DNA of 64,000 bases, from positions 124,001 through 188,000 of the forward strand of contig NZ_JBITMQ010000003.1 in the NCBI RefSeq assembly GCF_044466355.1. Direction: 5' to 3'. Numbering within the stretch: position 1 is the stretch's first letter; each line of letters begins with the position of its first letter. The notes under the pieces are model-generated. The model did no database searches. It was not told where the DNA came from and was given only the letters and a program-made list of their open reading frames with translations. This stretch comes from Actinophytocola sp044466355 (GTDB taxonomy: Bacteria > Actinomycetota > Actinomycetes > Mycobacteriales > Pseudonocardiaceae). Position numbers and translations under genes: made by a program. Shown piece by piece: positions 29,650 to 38,182 of this stretch.

Positions 29650-30657
29650 TTATGAGTGCCTACTCAGGACTGATGAGATCTCCTGGGAGGCCGGTCCGGC
29701 TTCCGCGAGGTGGCGCAGCGCCTCCGGGACTTCCTCGCCGCGGTGCGCGATGGCCTGCGCGTACAGGCGGCCGGCCCGGTAGGACGACCGCACCAGCGGG
29801 CCCGCCATGACCCCGGCGAAGCCGATCGCCTCGGCGGTCTCCTTGTGCACGAGGAACTCCTCCGGCTTCACCCACCGGTCGACCGGGTGGTGGCGCAGGG
29901 ACGGGCGCAGGTACTGGGTGATGGTGATGATGTCGCAGCCCGCGTCGTGCAGGTCCCGCAGCGCCGCCGTGACCTCGTCCGGGGTCTCGCCCATGCCCAG
30001 GATCAGGTTCGACTTCGTGACCAGGCCCTCCTCGCGGGCCTTCGTGATGACCTCGAGCGACCGCTCGTAGCGGAACGCGGGCCGGATGCGCTTGAAGATC
30101 CGCGGCACCGTCTCCAGGTTGTGCGCGAGCACCTCCGGCCGCGACCCGAACACCTCGGCCAGCTGGTCGGGGTCGGCGTTGAAGTCGGGGATCAGCAGCT
30201 CGACGCCGGTGCCGGGGTTGAGCGTGTGGATCTGCCGGACGGTCTCGGCGTACAGCCATGCGCCGCCGTCCGCCAGGTCGTCGCGGGCGACGCCGGTGAC
30301 CGTCGCGTACCGCAGGCCCATCGCCTGGACCGACTCCGCGACCTTGCGCGGCTCCGTGCGGTCCAGCTCGGCGGGCCTGCCCGTGTCGATCTGGCAGAAG
30401 TCGCAGCGCCGGGTGCACTGCTCGCCGCCGATGAGGAACGTGGCCTCGCGGTCCTCCCAGCACTCGTAGATGTTGGGACAGCCCGCCTCCTCGCACACAG
30501 TGTGCAGGCCCTCGCGGCGCACGAGGCCCTTCAGCTCGGTGTACTCGGGGCCCATCTTGGCGCGCGTCTTGATCCACGCCGGCTTCTTCTCGATCGGCGT
30601 CTGGCTGTTGCGGACCTCGAGACGCAGCAGTTTTCGACCTTCGGGAGCGATCGTCAC
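29650..30657 (-). CDS. lipA: Lipoyl synthase (LipA)
   Basis: The 335-residue radical-SAM enzyme inserts two sulfurs into protein-bound octanoyl groups. The auxiliary cluster motif is CEEAGCPNIYECWEDREATF (C-x4-C-x5-C) and the radical SAM CxxxCxxC is CTRRCDFCQI. GMGETPDEV and GCDIITITQYLRPS are also family motifs, and the C-terminal SSYRAG.. holds the family's terminal Ser/Arg (RSSYRAGRLYAQ). It serves the lipoyl domains of the E2 protein at 36.4-38.1 kb. In mycobacteria lipA follows lipB directly; here a metallopeptidase, a repeat array and a TetR gene separate them. Confidence 0.96.
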   Translation of the reverse strand: MTIAPEGRKLLRLEVRNSQTPIEKKPAWIKTRAKMGPEYTELKGLVRREGLHTVCEEAGCPNIYECWEDREATFLIGGEQCTRRCDFCQIDTGRPAELDRTEPRKVAESVQAMGLRYATVTGVARDDLADGGAWLYAETVRQIHTLNPGTGVELLIPDFNADPDQLAEVFGSRPEVLAHNLETVPRIFKRIRPAFRYERSLEVITKAREEGLVTKSNLILGMGETPDEVTAALRDLHDAGCDIITITQYLRPSLRHHPVDRWVKPEEFLVHKETAEAIGFAGVMAGPLVRSSYRAGRLYAQAIAHRGEEVPEALRHLAEAGPASQEISSVLSRHS

Positions 30658-30737
30658 GACGTTCAGGTTACGCCCCTTGACTGGCTCCGATCGTGGCCGC
30701 TAGACACGGCCGACCCTGTGACTTCTGGAGGCAGTTC

Positions 30738-33269
30738 GTGCATGTCAAACGAAGAGTTCTCCTCGCACTGACCACCGCGGCGCTGGCAGTGACATCCCTC
30801 ACTGCCGCACCCGCGGCCGCGGCACCGGTCCAGGTGCCGGGGCGTGACTACGGCAACGGGCCGGAACGCAACGAGGTGGCCGCGGCCGGTCCGGCGGCGG
30901 CCAAGCGCGCCGCCGGGCCGCTCGGTGAGAACAAGGCCGGCGTCCGCCAGGGCTACCCGCGCAAGACACAGCTGCGGGTGTACCCCGAGGACACCACGGA
31001 CAAGTCGATCAAGCTCGGGCTCACGCCGTACCACGCGATCGCGCCCGAGCTGAACGCGTTGCAGGCCCGCAGCGACCGGATCTCCGTCGAGGTCGTCGGC
31101 CAGACCGGGCTCGGCCGTGACCTGTACCTGGTGACACTGACCGCGCCGGAGACGGCGATGGAGACCCGGCAACAGGACGCCTGGCGGGCGCTCATCGAGA
31201 ACGACCCGGTCCGCGCGGCCCGCGACAAGGGCCTGGAGCGCGGCTACAAGGCGCCGGTGTGGATCAACAACAACATCCACGGCAACGAGTGGGAGGGCAC
31301 CGACGCGGCCCTGCGCCAGATCGAGTACCTGGCGACCACGGACGACCCGGCTGCCAAGCGCCTGCTCGCCACCAGCCGCGTCTACTTCAACGTCACCGCG
31401 AACCCCGACGGCCGGGTGGCCGGCACCCGCGCGAACTCCGCCGGGTTCGACATGAACCGCGACTTCGTGACGAACACGCAGCCGGAGAACCGCGCCATGC
31501 GGGACATGATCATCGACACGCAGCCGGTGATCATGCTGGACGAGCACGGGTACGTCTCGGGCACGCTGATCGAGCCGACCGGTCCGCCGCACGGCCAGAA
31601 CTACGACTTCGACCTCTACATCAGGCACGGCTACGCGGGCGGCCTGGAGATGGAGAAGGCCGTGCAGGGCCTCGGCTACCCGGAGGCACAGGACGTCGTG
31701 GTGCCGTTCCGCGACCTGCCGCCGGGTGAGTGGGACGGCTGGCCGCCGATCTTCACCGCGCAGTACGCGATGTACCACGGTGCCGTGTCGTACACGATCG
31801 AGATCCCGCTGCGGGTCAACAACGCCGCCTACGACCAGCTGCCGGTCGAGGAGCTGCGGCGGCGGTCGGCGATCAACACCGACGTGTCCGAGGCGACCAT
31901 GAAGACCACGCTGTCGTACCTGTACCGGCACCGCGACGAGCTGGTGGACAACCAGATCGAGATCTTCCGGCGTGGCGCGGCCGGTGAGGCGCAGCGGTAC
32001 CTCCCCGACGGGTTCGTGCCGGGCTTCGGACCGGAGGACCGGTTCACCACGGAGTTCCCGCGCGCGTACGTGATCCCGGCCGGTTCCGGGCAGCGGTCGG
32101 CGCCGGCGGCGGCACGGCTGGTGGACCTGCTCGTCGACCACGACGTGCGGGTGCGGCAGGCGACGCGGCCGTTCTCGCTGGGCGGGCGGAGCTACCCGGC
32201 GGGTTCGTACCTCGTGGACATGCACCAGCCGAAGCGGGCTCTGGCCAACGCCATGCTGGAGGCGGGCAAGGACCTGTCGAACGACGCTCCCCAGATGTAC
32301 GACATCGCGGGCTGGAGCCACCGCCTGCTGTGGGGCGCCTCGGTGGACATCGTGCGCCACGGGCAGGTGCGGGTGCCGTCGCGGGACGTGGTGGCCGCGT
32401 CGCCGACCGGTGGCGTGGCCGCGGCTCCGGGCCGGGACCTCGCGCTGCGGGTGCTCGACGGCAAGGACGCGAGCGCGGTGAACGACCTGCTCGGGCGCGG
32501 TGTCGAGCTGCGGCGGCTGGCCGACGGGACGATCGTCGTGCCCGGGGCGTCGCGGGCGGCCGCCCGTGAGGTCGCGGACCGGTACGGCGTGCGGTTCACC
32601 GCGGCGAGCGGCGGGCAGGGGAGCCCGTTGCGGCACGTGACGGTCGCGGCCGCGGTGTCCGCCGACGAGCTGTTCGCGTTGCGGGAGATGGGCTTCGACG
32701 TGCGTCCGGTGTCGACGGCGACGCTCAACGCCGGGTACGACCTGTCGGGCGTCGACGTGCTGATGGTGTCGTCCGGCCTGCGGTACGACCAGCTCGTGCC
32801 CGCGGCGAAGGCGCGGGTGGACGCGTTGTTCGCGCGCGGCGGTGTGGTCACGCGCGGTGCGACGGGCTCGCGGTTCAACGCCGATGCCGGGCTGCTGCCG
32901 GTGACGGCGGTGCCGGGGCGCGGGGACGCGAACGGGATCGTGGACGTGGACAACTCGGGCGCCTCGGTGCTGACGGGGTCGACGCCGCAGTCGTTCGTGT
33001 ACTCGCCACAGTGGTTCGTGCACCTCGGTGCCGGGGTCCGCGTCGAGCAGCGGTACGCGCCGGGCAACCCGCTGGTCGCGGGCCACTGGCTGCCGAACGA
33101 GAACGGCTCGGGCGGCCCGCAGGAGGCCGGCGGCCAGGCCGCGGTGGTCTCGGGCGAGGCGAAGGGCGCCCGGATCCTGATGTTCGGCACGGAACCGATG
33201 TTCCGCGCCCACCCGAAGGGCCTGTTCGCCCAGGTAGCCACCGCCATCTACTGGACCACCACCCGCTAA
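30738..33269 (+). CDS. Secreted M14 family zinc carboxypeptidase
   Basis: The 843-residue protein has a signal peptide (VHVKRRVLLALTTAALAVTSL, cleaved near AAPAAAA) and an M14 catalytic domain at about 60-400. NNIHGNEWEG supplies His and Glu of the H-x-x-E zinc site, NPDGR and SAGFDMNRDF are typical of the S1' region, and LDEHGYVSG offers the third zinc His. A large C-terminal region (about 400-843) of unknown fold includes an alpha/beta segment similar to class I glutamine-amidotransferase-like domains. The GTG at 30738 has GGAGG eight bases upstream. It is divergent from lipA. It probably degrades extracellular peptides. Its stop codon lies in the first unit of the repeat array. Confidence 0.9.
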   Translation: MHVKRRVLLALTTAALAVTSLTAAPAAAAPVQVPGRDYGNGPERNEVAAAGPAAAKRAAGPLGENKAGVRQGYPRKTQLRVYPEDTTDKSIKLGLTPYHAIAPELNALQARSDRISVEVVGQTGLGRDLYLVTLTAPETAMETRQQDAWRALIENDPVRAARDKGLERGYKAPVWINNNIHGNEWEGTDAALRQIEYLATTDDPAAKRLLATSRVYFNVTANPDGRVAGTRANSAGFDMNRDFVTNTQPENRAMRDMIIDTQPVIMLDEHGYVSGTLIEPTGPPHGQNYDFDLYIRHGYAGGLEMEKAVQGLGYPEAQDVVVPFRDLPPGEWDGWPPIFTAQYAMYHGAVSYTIEIPLRVNNAAYDQLPVEELRRRSAINTDVSEATMKTTLSYLYRHRDELVDNQIEIFRRGAAGEAQRYLPDGFVPGFGPEDRFTTEFPRAYVIPAGSGQRSAPAAARLVDLLVDHDVRVRQATRPFSLGGRSYPAGSYLVDMHQPKRALANAMLEAGKDLSNDAPQMYDIAGWSHRLLWGASVDIVRHGQVRVPSRDVVAASPTGGVAAAPGRDLALRVLDGKDASAVNDLLGRGVELRRLADGTIVVPGASRAAAREVADRYGVRFTAASGGQGSPLRHVTVAAAVSADELFALREMGFDVRPVSTATLNAGYDLSGVDVLMVSSGLRYDQLVPAAKARVDALFARGGVVTRGATGSRFNADAGLLPVTAVPGRGDANGIVDVDNSGASVLTGSTPQSFVYSPQWFVHLGAGVRVEQRYAPGNPLVAGHWLPNENGSGGPQEAGGQAAVVSGEAKGARILMFGTEPMFRAHPKGLFAQVATAIYWTTTR

Positions 33270-33270
33270 A

Positions 33271-33493
33271 CCCCGCGAGTCGCGCTCTCAACCACCGCGA
33301 GTCGCGTTCTCAACCACCGCGAGTCGCGTTCACAACCACCGCGAGTCGCGCGCTCGCCCATACCGAGTTGTACGTTTCGTGCACATCCGCGGCGAGGCGG
33401 GCTGCACGAAACGTACAACTCGGTGCGTCTGGGCGCGCGACTCGCGGTGTTCTGGGGCGCGACTCGCGGTGTTTTGGGGCGCGACTCGCGGGG
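33271..33493. repeat. Nested palindromic array of 22-bp CCGCGAGTCGCG repeats
   Basis: Four copies of CCGCGAGTCGCG lie at 33273, 33295, 33317 and 33339, exactly 22 bases apart. A perfect 22-bp inverted repeat follows (33362-33383 with 33403-33424, loop of 19). Then come three copies of the opposite orientation CGCGACTCGCGG at 33436, 33458 and 33480, again 22 bases apart. The array fills the gap between two convergent genes; TAA stop codons of both genes sit at its outer edges in matching sequence (TAA..CCCCGCGAG). A related set lies at 51641-52078. Confidence 0.92.
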
Positions 33494-33952
33494 TTAGGCG
33501 CTGGGGGCCAGGCGGCGGAGTAGGCGTTCCACCGGGTTGCGGCGTGCGGGGTGTGGGGTGGTGCGTTGTAGTGCCACGAAGGCCGCGCCGATGGCTGCTT
33601 CTTCCGTTGGGGAGTCGCCTCGTTCTGTCAGGCCCGCGGCGTGGGCCAGTGCGCGGTGTTCGGCGTCGACGAGTGCGCGGAGGGACGCGGTGTCCGCGTG
33701 TGCGTCCAGGAGGGCCCGGAGGGCCTGGTTTTCTTCCGCTGTCCGGCGCCACGCCGCGCCTACCGCGTCCACCGGGTCCTCGTCGGAGAGTTCTGCCAGT
33801 TCCACGCGGGCCGTGAGCCGCTGGGTCCAGCGGTGGTGGAGTGCGAGCAGCAGTTCGTGCTCGTCGGGGAAGGCGTCGCTCGTGCGCAGCTCACCGGATT
33901 CGATGGCCGCGTTCAGTGCGTCTCTGCGGGCGTAGAAGTCCTGCCAGCCCAT
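33494..33952 (-). CDS. Hypothetical protein, helical, divergent from TetR gene
   Basis: The 152-residue protein starts MGWQDFYARRDALNAAIESGELRTSDAFPDEHELLLALHHRWTQRLTARVELAELSD and is mostly charged helix with no membrane segment or Cys. The family is not recognised, but the length and wording resemble actinobacterial hypothetical proteins with several His/Trp in the first 45 residues. It is divergent from a TetR regulator with three operator-like sequences between them, so it is the most likely target of that regulator. Its stop codon forms the right edge of the palindromic array. Confidence 0.75.
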   Translation of the reverse strand: MGWQDFYARRDALNAAIESGELRTSDAFPDEHELLLALHHRWTQRLTARVELAELSDEDPVDAVGAAWRRTAEENQALRALLDAHADTASLRALVDAEHRALAHAAGLTERGDSPTEEAAIGAAFVALQRTTPHPARRNPVERLLRRLAPSA

Positions 33953-33977
33953 GGTTTGCCCCCTGCGTGATCGTGGT

Positions 33978-34040
33978 CATACCGTCGGTTTTCGACATAC
34001 CGCCGGTATGGTCGAACAACATCAACGTACCACCGGTATG
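33978..34040. promoter_or_regulatory. Three TetR operator-like sites
   Basis: CATACCG-C-CGGTATG (33996-34010) is a perfect 7-1-7 palindrome. CGTACCACCGGTATG (34026-34040) and CATACCGTCGGTTTT (33978-33992) are imperfect copies. All lie between the divergent hypothetical gene and the TetR gene, where autoregulatory operators are expected. Confidence 0.6.
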
Positions 34041-34078
34041 TGGCCCCTATGTGTCGTAACGTTGTGAGCGTGGTGACA

Positions 34079-34720
34079 ATGCGGTCCAGGCGCGTCGACT
34101 ACACCGAATCCACCAGGCAGGCCCTGGTCGACTCGGCCCTTCAGCTCTTCACGAAGCGTGGCTACGCGGCCACGTCCCTCGACACGATCGTCAAGAACGC
34201 CCGGGTGACCAAGGGCGCGCTCTACCACCACTTCAGCGGCAAGCAGGCGCTGTTCGAGGCCGCCTTCGACCAGGTCGAGACGGCGGCCATCGCGAAGCTC
34301 GCGACGGTGGTCGACGGTGACGGGTCGGCGTGGGCCCGGGCCATGGCGGGCATCCACGCCTACGTCGGCGTGTGCCTGGAACCGGCCTACCAGCGGATCG
34401 TCATCCACGAGGCGCCGGTCGTCATGGGCTGGGAGCGCTGGCGGGAGGCCGAGGAGCGCTTCAGCTACGGGCTCGTGCGCGCCACCGTCGAGTCGCTGAT
34501 CTCCTCCGGGGAGATCGAGAAGCTGCCGGTCGAGGTGACCGCCCGCGTCCTGTTCGGCGCACTGCAGGCGGGCGCGGAGGCCATCGCGAGCGCGTCGGAC
34601 CCGAAGAAGACGGCGGCCGACGTGACGAAGACCGTCACCGCCGTCATGGCGGGCATGCGACGGGCCGCCCTGCCCACGGGCGCGGGGGAGCCGCCTACCG
34701 CTGCGCCAGCTCGAAGCTGA
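34079..34720 (+). CDS. TetR family transcriptional regulator
   Basis: The 213-residue protein has a TetR HTH at about residues 10-55 (RQALVDSALQLFTKRGYAATSLDTIVKNARVTKGALYHHFSGKQALFEAAFD). The C-terminal ligand domain includes MAGIHAYVGVCLEPAYQRIVIHEAPVVMGWERWREAEERF. The ATG at 34079 is the first good start before the HTH; upstream GTG codons would run through the operator sites. Its ligand is unknown. It probably represses itself and the divergent 152-residue protein. Its last 26 bases overlap the 3' end of the convergent lipB. Confidence 0.9.
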   Translation: MRSRRVDYTESTRQALVDSALQLFTKRGYAATSLDTIVKNARVTKGALYHHFSGKQALFEAAFDQVETAAIAKLATVVDGDGSAWARAMAGIHAYVGVCLEPAYQRIVIHEAPVVMGWERWREAEERFSYGLVRATVESLISSGEIEKLPVEVTARVLFGALQAGAEAIASASDPKKTAADVTKTVTAVMAGMRRAALPTGAGEPPTAAPARS

Positions 34721-35423
34721 CGCCTGGGCTCGACGGCGTCCACCTCGGCAGCCAGCGGTCCTCGATCTCGAGGGTGCCCTCCAGGGCCGCCTGGACGCAC
34801 TTCTCCGCGAGCGGCGCCACCTCGTCGACGGTCACCGTGCGGCCCAGTTCCTTCGACAGCGACGTCACACCCGCGTCCCGGATGCCGCACGGCACGATCC
34901 GGTCGAACGCGGCCAGGTCGGCGTTGCAGTTGATCTCGAAGCCGTGCATGGTGACGCCCCGCTGCACCCGGATGCCGATGGCGGCGATCTTGCGTTCCCA
35001 CTGGCTGTCACTGCCCGGCAGCCACACGCCGCTGCGGCCCTCGACGCGGCCGGTGTGCACGCCCAGCTCGTCGCACACGGCGATCAGCGCCTGCTCGACG
35101 CGGCGCACGTACTGCACGACGTCCACCGGGTCGGCGAGCTTCACGATCGGGTAGCCGACCAGCTGCCCGGGACCGTGCCACGTGATCTTGCCGCCGCGGT
35201 CGACGTCGACGACCGGGGTGCCGTCGTCGGGCCGCTCGTCGGGCTCGGTGCGCTTGCCCGCCGTGTACACCGACGGGTGCTCCAGCAGCAGGAGCGTGTC
35301 CGGCCCGGTCTCGTCGGCACGAGCCGTCGCCACCTCGCGTTGCAGCTGCCACGCCTCGAGGTAGTCGATCGTGCCCAGCTCACGGACATGCACAGGAGCG
35401 CCAGACGCGCGACAGGAAGTCAC
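34695..35423 (-). CDS. lipB: Octanoyl-ACP:protein N-octanoyltransferase (LipB)
   Basis: The 242-residue protein has the LipB motifs LLLLEHPSVYTAGKRT, DVDRGGKITWHGPGQLVGYPIV, RKIAAIGIRVQRGVTMHGFEINCN and IVPCGIRDAGVTSLSKELG. The catalytic Cys is in VPCGI and the Lys in ERKIAAIG. It moves octanoate from ACP (acpP at 17.2 kb) to E2 lipoyl domains, the step before LipA. The GTG at 35423 is the start; the next gene upstream begins about 40 bases away on the same strand, so it may be co-transcribed with the TIGR01777 gene, as in mycobacteria. Confidence 0.95.
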   Translation of the reverse strand: MTSCRASGAPVHVRELGTIDYLEAWQLQREVATARADETGPDTLLLLEHPSVYTAGKRTEPDERPDDGTPVVDVDRGGKITWHGPGQLVGYPIVKLADPVDVVQYVRRVEQALIAVCDELGVHTGRVEGRSGVWLPGSDSQWERKIAAIGIRVQRGVTMHGFEINCNADLAAFDRIVPCGIRDAGVTSLSKELGRTVTVDEVAPLAEKCVQAALEGTLEIEDRWLPRWTPSSPGVSFELAQR

Positions 35424-35464
35424 GAACCCGACCCTACGCCGTCCACTCGCGACACGGGAGAGCG

Positions 35465-36349
35465 CTACTGGAGCAGCGACGACAGGGTCTCGTCGAGATC
35501 CACATGGCGGTGCGTGAAACCGTTGTGCGCCAGCACCGCCGGCACCATGCGCTGGCTGTAGAGGATCTCCCCGTCGCTGTCACCGGCCGCCAGCCGGATC
35601 GCGGGCGACGGCACGAACCACGGCGCCGGGCGTCGCGTGGCACGGCCGAACGCGGCGGTGAACTCGGTGTTGGTGACCGGGTTGGGGGAGCACACGTTCA
35701 CCGCGCCGGACACGGAGTCGTGCTCGACGAGGTACCGGATCGCGGCAGTCTGGTCGGCCACGTGGATCCACGGCATGTACTGCCGCCCGTTGCCCAGCTT
35801 CCCGCCGAGCGCGAGCTTGAACAGCGGCTTGAGCATGCCGACGAGGCCGCCGCGCCGGGCCAGCACGTGCCCGGTCCGCAGCCGCACCACTCGGGCGCCC
35901 GCATCGGCCGCGCGTTCGGTCGCGGCCTCCCACCGGCCGCACAGGTCGGCGAGGAACCCGCTGCCGCGTGGCGCGGACTCCTCGACGACCTGGTCGCCCT
36001 TGTCGCCGTAGTAACCGGCCGCGGACGCGTTCACCAGCACCGGGACGCCCCGCTCCGCGACGGCCGCGGCCAGCACCTCGGTCGGCTCGACCCGGCTGTT
36101 GACCAGCAGCTGCCGCCGGGCGTGGCTCCAGCGGCCGCCCGCGATGGGCGCGCCGCACAGGTTCACCACGGCGTCCGCGCCGGCCAGGGCATCGTCGTCG
36201 ATGCGCCCGGCCGGCGGGTCCCACGAACGTTCGTCGGCGCGCTTCGCGGTGCGCCGGACGAGCCGCAGCACGTCGTGGCCTGCCTCCCGCAGCTCGGTGA
36301 CGAGCGCGGTGCCGATCAGGCCGGACGCACCGGCGACGACGACCTTCAC
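35465..36349 (-). CDS. TIGR01777 family epimerase-like protein (extended SDR)
   Basis: The 294-residue protein starts MKVVVAGASGLIGTALVTELREAGHDVLRLVRR, a Rossmann NAD(P) site of the extended SDR type. It carries VVNLCGAPIAGGRWSHARRQLLVNSRVEPTEVL, SAAGYYGDKGDQVVEE (YxxxK catalytic pair replaced by YYGDKG) and PWIHVADQTAAIRYLV. These are the hallmarks of TIGR01777 (E. coli YfcH-like) proteins. The substrate is unknown. It lies between lipB and the E2 gene, the same place as Rv2216 in M. tuberculosis. Confidence 0.92.
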   Translation of the reverse strand: MKVVVAGASGLIGTALVTELREAGHDVLRLVRRTAKRADERSWDPPAGRIDDDALAGADAVVNLCGAPIAGGRWSHARRQLLVNSRVEPTEVLAAAVAERGVPVLVNASAAGYYGDKGDQVVEESAPRGSGFLADLCGRWEAATERAADAGARVVRLRTGHVLARRGGLVGMLKPLFKLALGGKLGNGRQYMPWIHVADQTAAIRYLVEHDSVSGAVNVCSPNPVTNTEFTAAFGRATRRPAPWFVPSPAIRLAAGDSDGEILYSQRMVPAVLAHNGFTHRHVDLDETLSSLLQ

Positions 36350-36400
36350 AGACCGCTCCTCGCAGGCTCCGAGCGGCCGTTCGGGTCTCCCAGCGTCATC

Positions 36401-36424
36401 GGTTCGCTCCGCAAGCTCCGCTCA
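36401..36424 (-). repeat. GGAGCTTGCGGAGCGAAC repeat at the end of the E2 gene
   Basis: On the minus strand the E2 stop codon TGA continues as TGAGC-GGAGCTTGCGGAGCGAAC. Similar 24-28 base sequences lie at 38183-38210 (lpd stop) and 46801-46828. The GGAGCTTGCG core is also in the fabH-acpP repeat. It is a short dispersed repeat that includes or abuts stop codons. Confidence 0.7.
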
Positions 36425-38140
36425 CAAACCGAGTTCGCCCTCGAAGTTGCCTTCCTCCAGGCGGTTCTTGATCGTCGTCAGGAACCGGCCCGCGTCGGCG
36501 CCGTCCACCAGGCGGTGGTCGTAGGTCAGCGCCAGGTAGATCATCGAGCGGATGGCGATCGTGTCGTTGCCCTCGTCGTCGGTGATCACGACCGGGCGCT
36601 TCACGACCAGGCCGACACCCAGGATCGCCACCTGCGGCAGCTGGATGATCGGGGTGTCCCACAGCGCGCCCTGGCTGCCCAGGTTGGTCAGGTTGAACGT
36701 GGCGCCGAACAGCTCGTCCGGCGTGACCTTGTTCGCCCTGGTGCGCTCGGCGAGGTCGGCGATCTTGTGCGCGAGACCGGCGACGGAGAGGTCACCCGCG
36801 TTGTGGATGGCGGGGGTGAGCAGACCGCGCTCGGTGTCCACCGCGATGCCGAGGTGCTCGGCGCCGTGGTAGGTCACCTCCTTGGTCTCGTCGTTGATCG
36901 ACGCGTTCAGCTTCGGGTGCTGCTTGAGCGCCTCGACCGTGGCCTTCGCGAAGAACGGCAGGAACGTGAGCTTCACGCCCTCGCGCTGCTGGAACGCGTT
37001 CTTGGCCCGCGAACGCAGCCTGGCGATCTTGGTCACGTCGACCTCGACCACCTGGGTCAGCTGCGCCGCGGTCTGCAGCGACTCGACCATGCGCCGCGAC
37101 ACCGTCTGGCGAAGGCGCGACATCTTCTCGGTCTTGCCGCGCAGGTCCGCGGACGGCGCCGGGGCGGCCTTTGCCGCGGCCGGAGCCGGTGCGGCGGGCG
37201 CGGGCGTCTTCGCGGCCTCGGCGGCGGCCAGCACGTCCTGCTTGCGGATGCGGCCACCGACGCCGCTGCCCTTGACCGACGACAGGTCGACGTCGTGCTC
37301 GGCGGCGAGCTTGCGCACCAGCGGCGTCACGTACGGGCCGTCGCCACGCGCGCCGTTGTCGGCCGCGGCGGGCGCGGGCTGCGGCTTCGGTGCGGGCTTG
37401 GGCGCCTCCTGCCTGGGCGCGGGGGCGGGCTCGGGCTTCGGCTCCGGCTTGGGTTCCGGCTTCGGGGCCTCCTGCTTGGGAGCCTCCTGCTTCGGGGCTT
37501 CCTGCTTGGGCGCCGCGCTGCCCGAGCCGACGATCGCGAGCTGCCCGCCGACCTCGACGGTCTCGTCCTCGGCCGCGGTGATCTCCAGCACGGTGCCCGC
37601 CACCGGCGACGGGATCTCGGTGTCGACCTTGTCGGTGGACACCTCGAGCAGCGGCTCGTCGACCGCCACGGTGTCGCCGACCTGCTTGAGCCACCGGGTG
37701 ACGGTGCCCTCGGTGACGCTCTCGCCGAGCGCGGGCATGGTGACCGGGGTGCCCTCGGCGGAACCGCCGGAGTCACCGGAGGCTTGCGCGGGCGCCGCCT
37801 CCTGCTGCGGCTCGGGTTCCGGCTCGGGCTCGGACTCGGGCTCTGCCTCCGGCTCGGCGGCCTGGGTGTCACCCGAGTCGCCGGAGTCACCCGCGCCGTC
37901 CGCGGAGTCGCCGATGACGGCCAGCTCGGCGCCGACCTCGACGGTCTCGTCCTCCTCGGCGACGATCTTCTGCAGCACGCCTGCCGCGGGGGACGGGATC
38001 TCGGTGTCGACCTTGTCGGTGGACACCTCGAGCAGCGGCTCGTCGACCGCTACGGTGTCGCCCACCTGCTTGAGCCACCGGGTGACAGTGCCCTCGGTGA
38101 CACTCTCGCCGAGCGCCGGCATCTGGACGGAGAACGCCAT
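36422..38140 (-). CDS. dlaT: 2-oxoacid dehydrogenase E2 component with two lipoyl domains (DlaT/SucB)
   Basis: The 572-residue protein has two lipoyl domains, about 1-80 and 125-205, each with the lipoyl Lys in LLEVSTDKVDTEIPSP. A Pro/Glu/Lys linker (repeats of APKQE and PKPEP), a peripheral subunit-binding domain (YVTPLVRKLAAEHDVDLSSVKGSGVGGRIRKQDVLAA) and the acyltransferase domain follow, the latter ending in LTYDHRLVDGADAGRFL with His and Asp catalytic residues. In M. tuberculosis the homologue DlaT serves pyruvate dehydrogenase, despite its sucB name. The ATG at 38140 begins the first lipoyl domain. lpd lies 65 bases upstream. The two lipoyl-coding stretches are nearly identical in DNA. 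Confidence 0.93.
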   Translation of the reverse strand: MAFSVQMPALGESVTEGTVTRWLKQVGDTVAVDEPLLEVSTDKVDTEIPSPAAGVLQKIVAEEDETVEVGAELAVIGDSADGAGDSGDSGDTQAAEPEAEPESEPEPEPEPQQEAAPAQASGDSGGSAEGTPVTMPALGESVTEGTVTRWLKQVGDTVAVDEPLLEVSTDKVDTEIPSPVAGTVLEITAAEDETVEVGGQLAIVGSGSAAPKQEAPKQEAPKQEAPKPEPKPEPKPEPAPAPRQEAPKPAPKPQPAPAAADNGARGDGPYVTPLVRKLAAEHDVDLSSVKGSGVGGRIRKQDVLAAAEAAKTPAPAAPAPAAAKAAPAPSADLRGKTEKMSRLRQTVSRRMVESLQTAAQLTQVVEVDVTKIARLRSRAKNAFQQREGVKLTFLPFFAKATVEALKQHPKLNASINDETKEVTYHGAEHLGIAVDTERGLLTPAIHNAGDLSVAGLAHKIADLAERTRANKVTPDELFGATFNLTNLGSQGALWDTPIIQLPQVAILGVGLVVKRPVVITDDEGNDTIAIRSMIYLALTYDHRLVDGADAGRFLTTIKNRLEEGNFEGELGL

Positions 38141-38182
38141 GGTTTCGCTGACTCCTTGAACTGATTGTGCTGGCCCTGCAGT

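Noticed and set aside
30663..33212. 849-codon open frame on the minus strand
   Set aside because: Antisense shadow of the M14 peptidase gene caused by high GC; composition is His/Arg/Gly-rich without domain motifs.
33271..33493. CRISPR array
   Set aside because: The repeats are 12 bases with near-identical 10-base spacers and they reverse orientation in the middle; there are no cas genes nearby.
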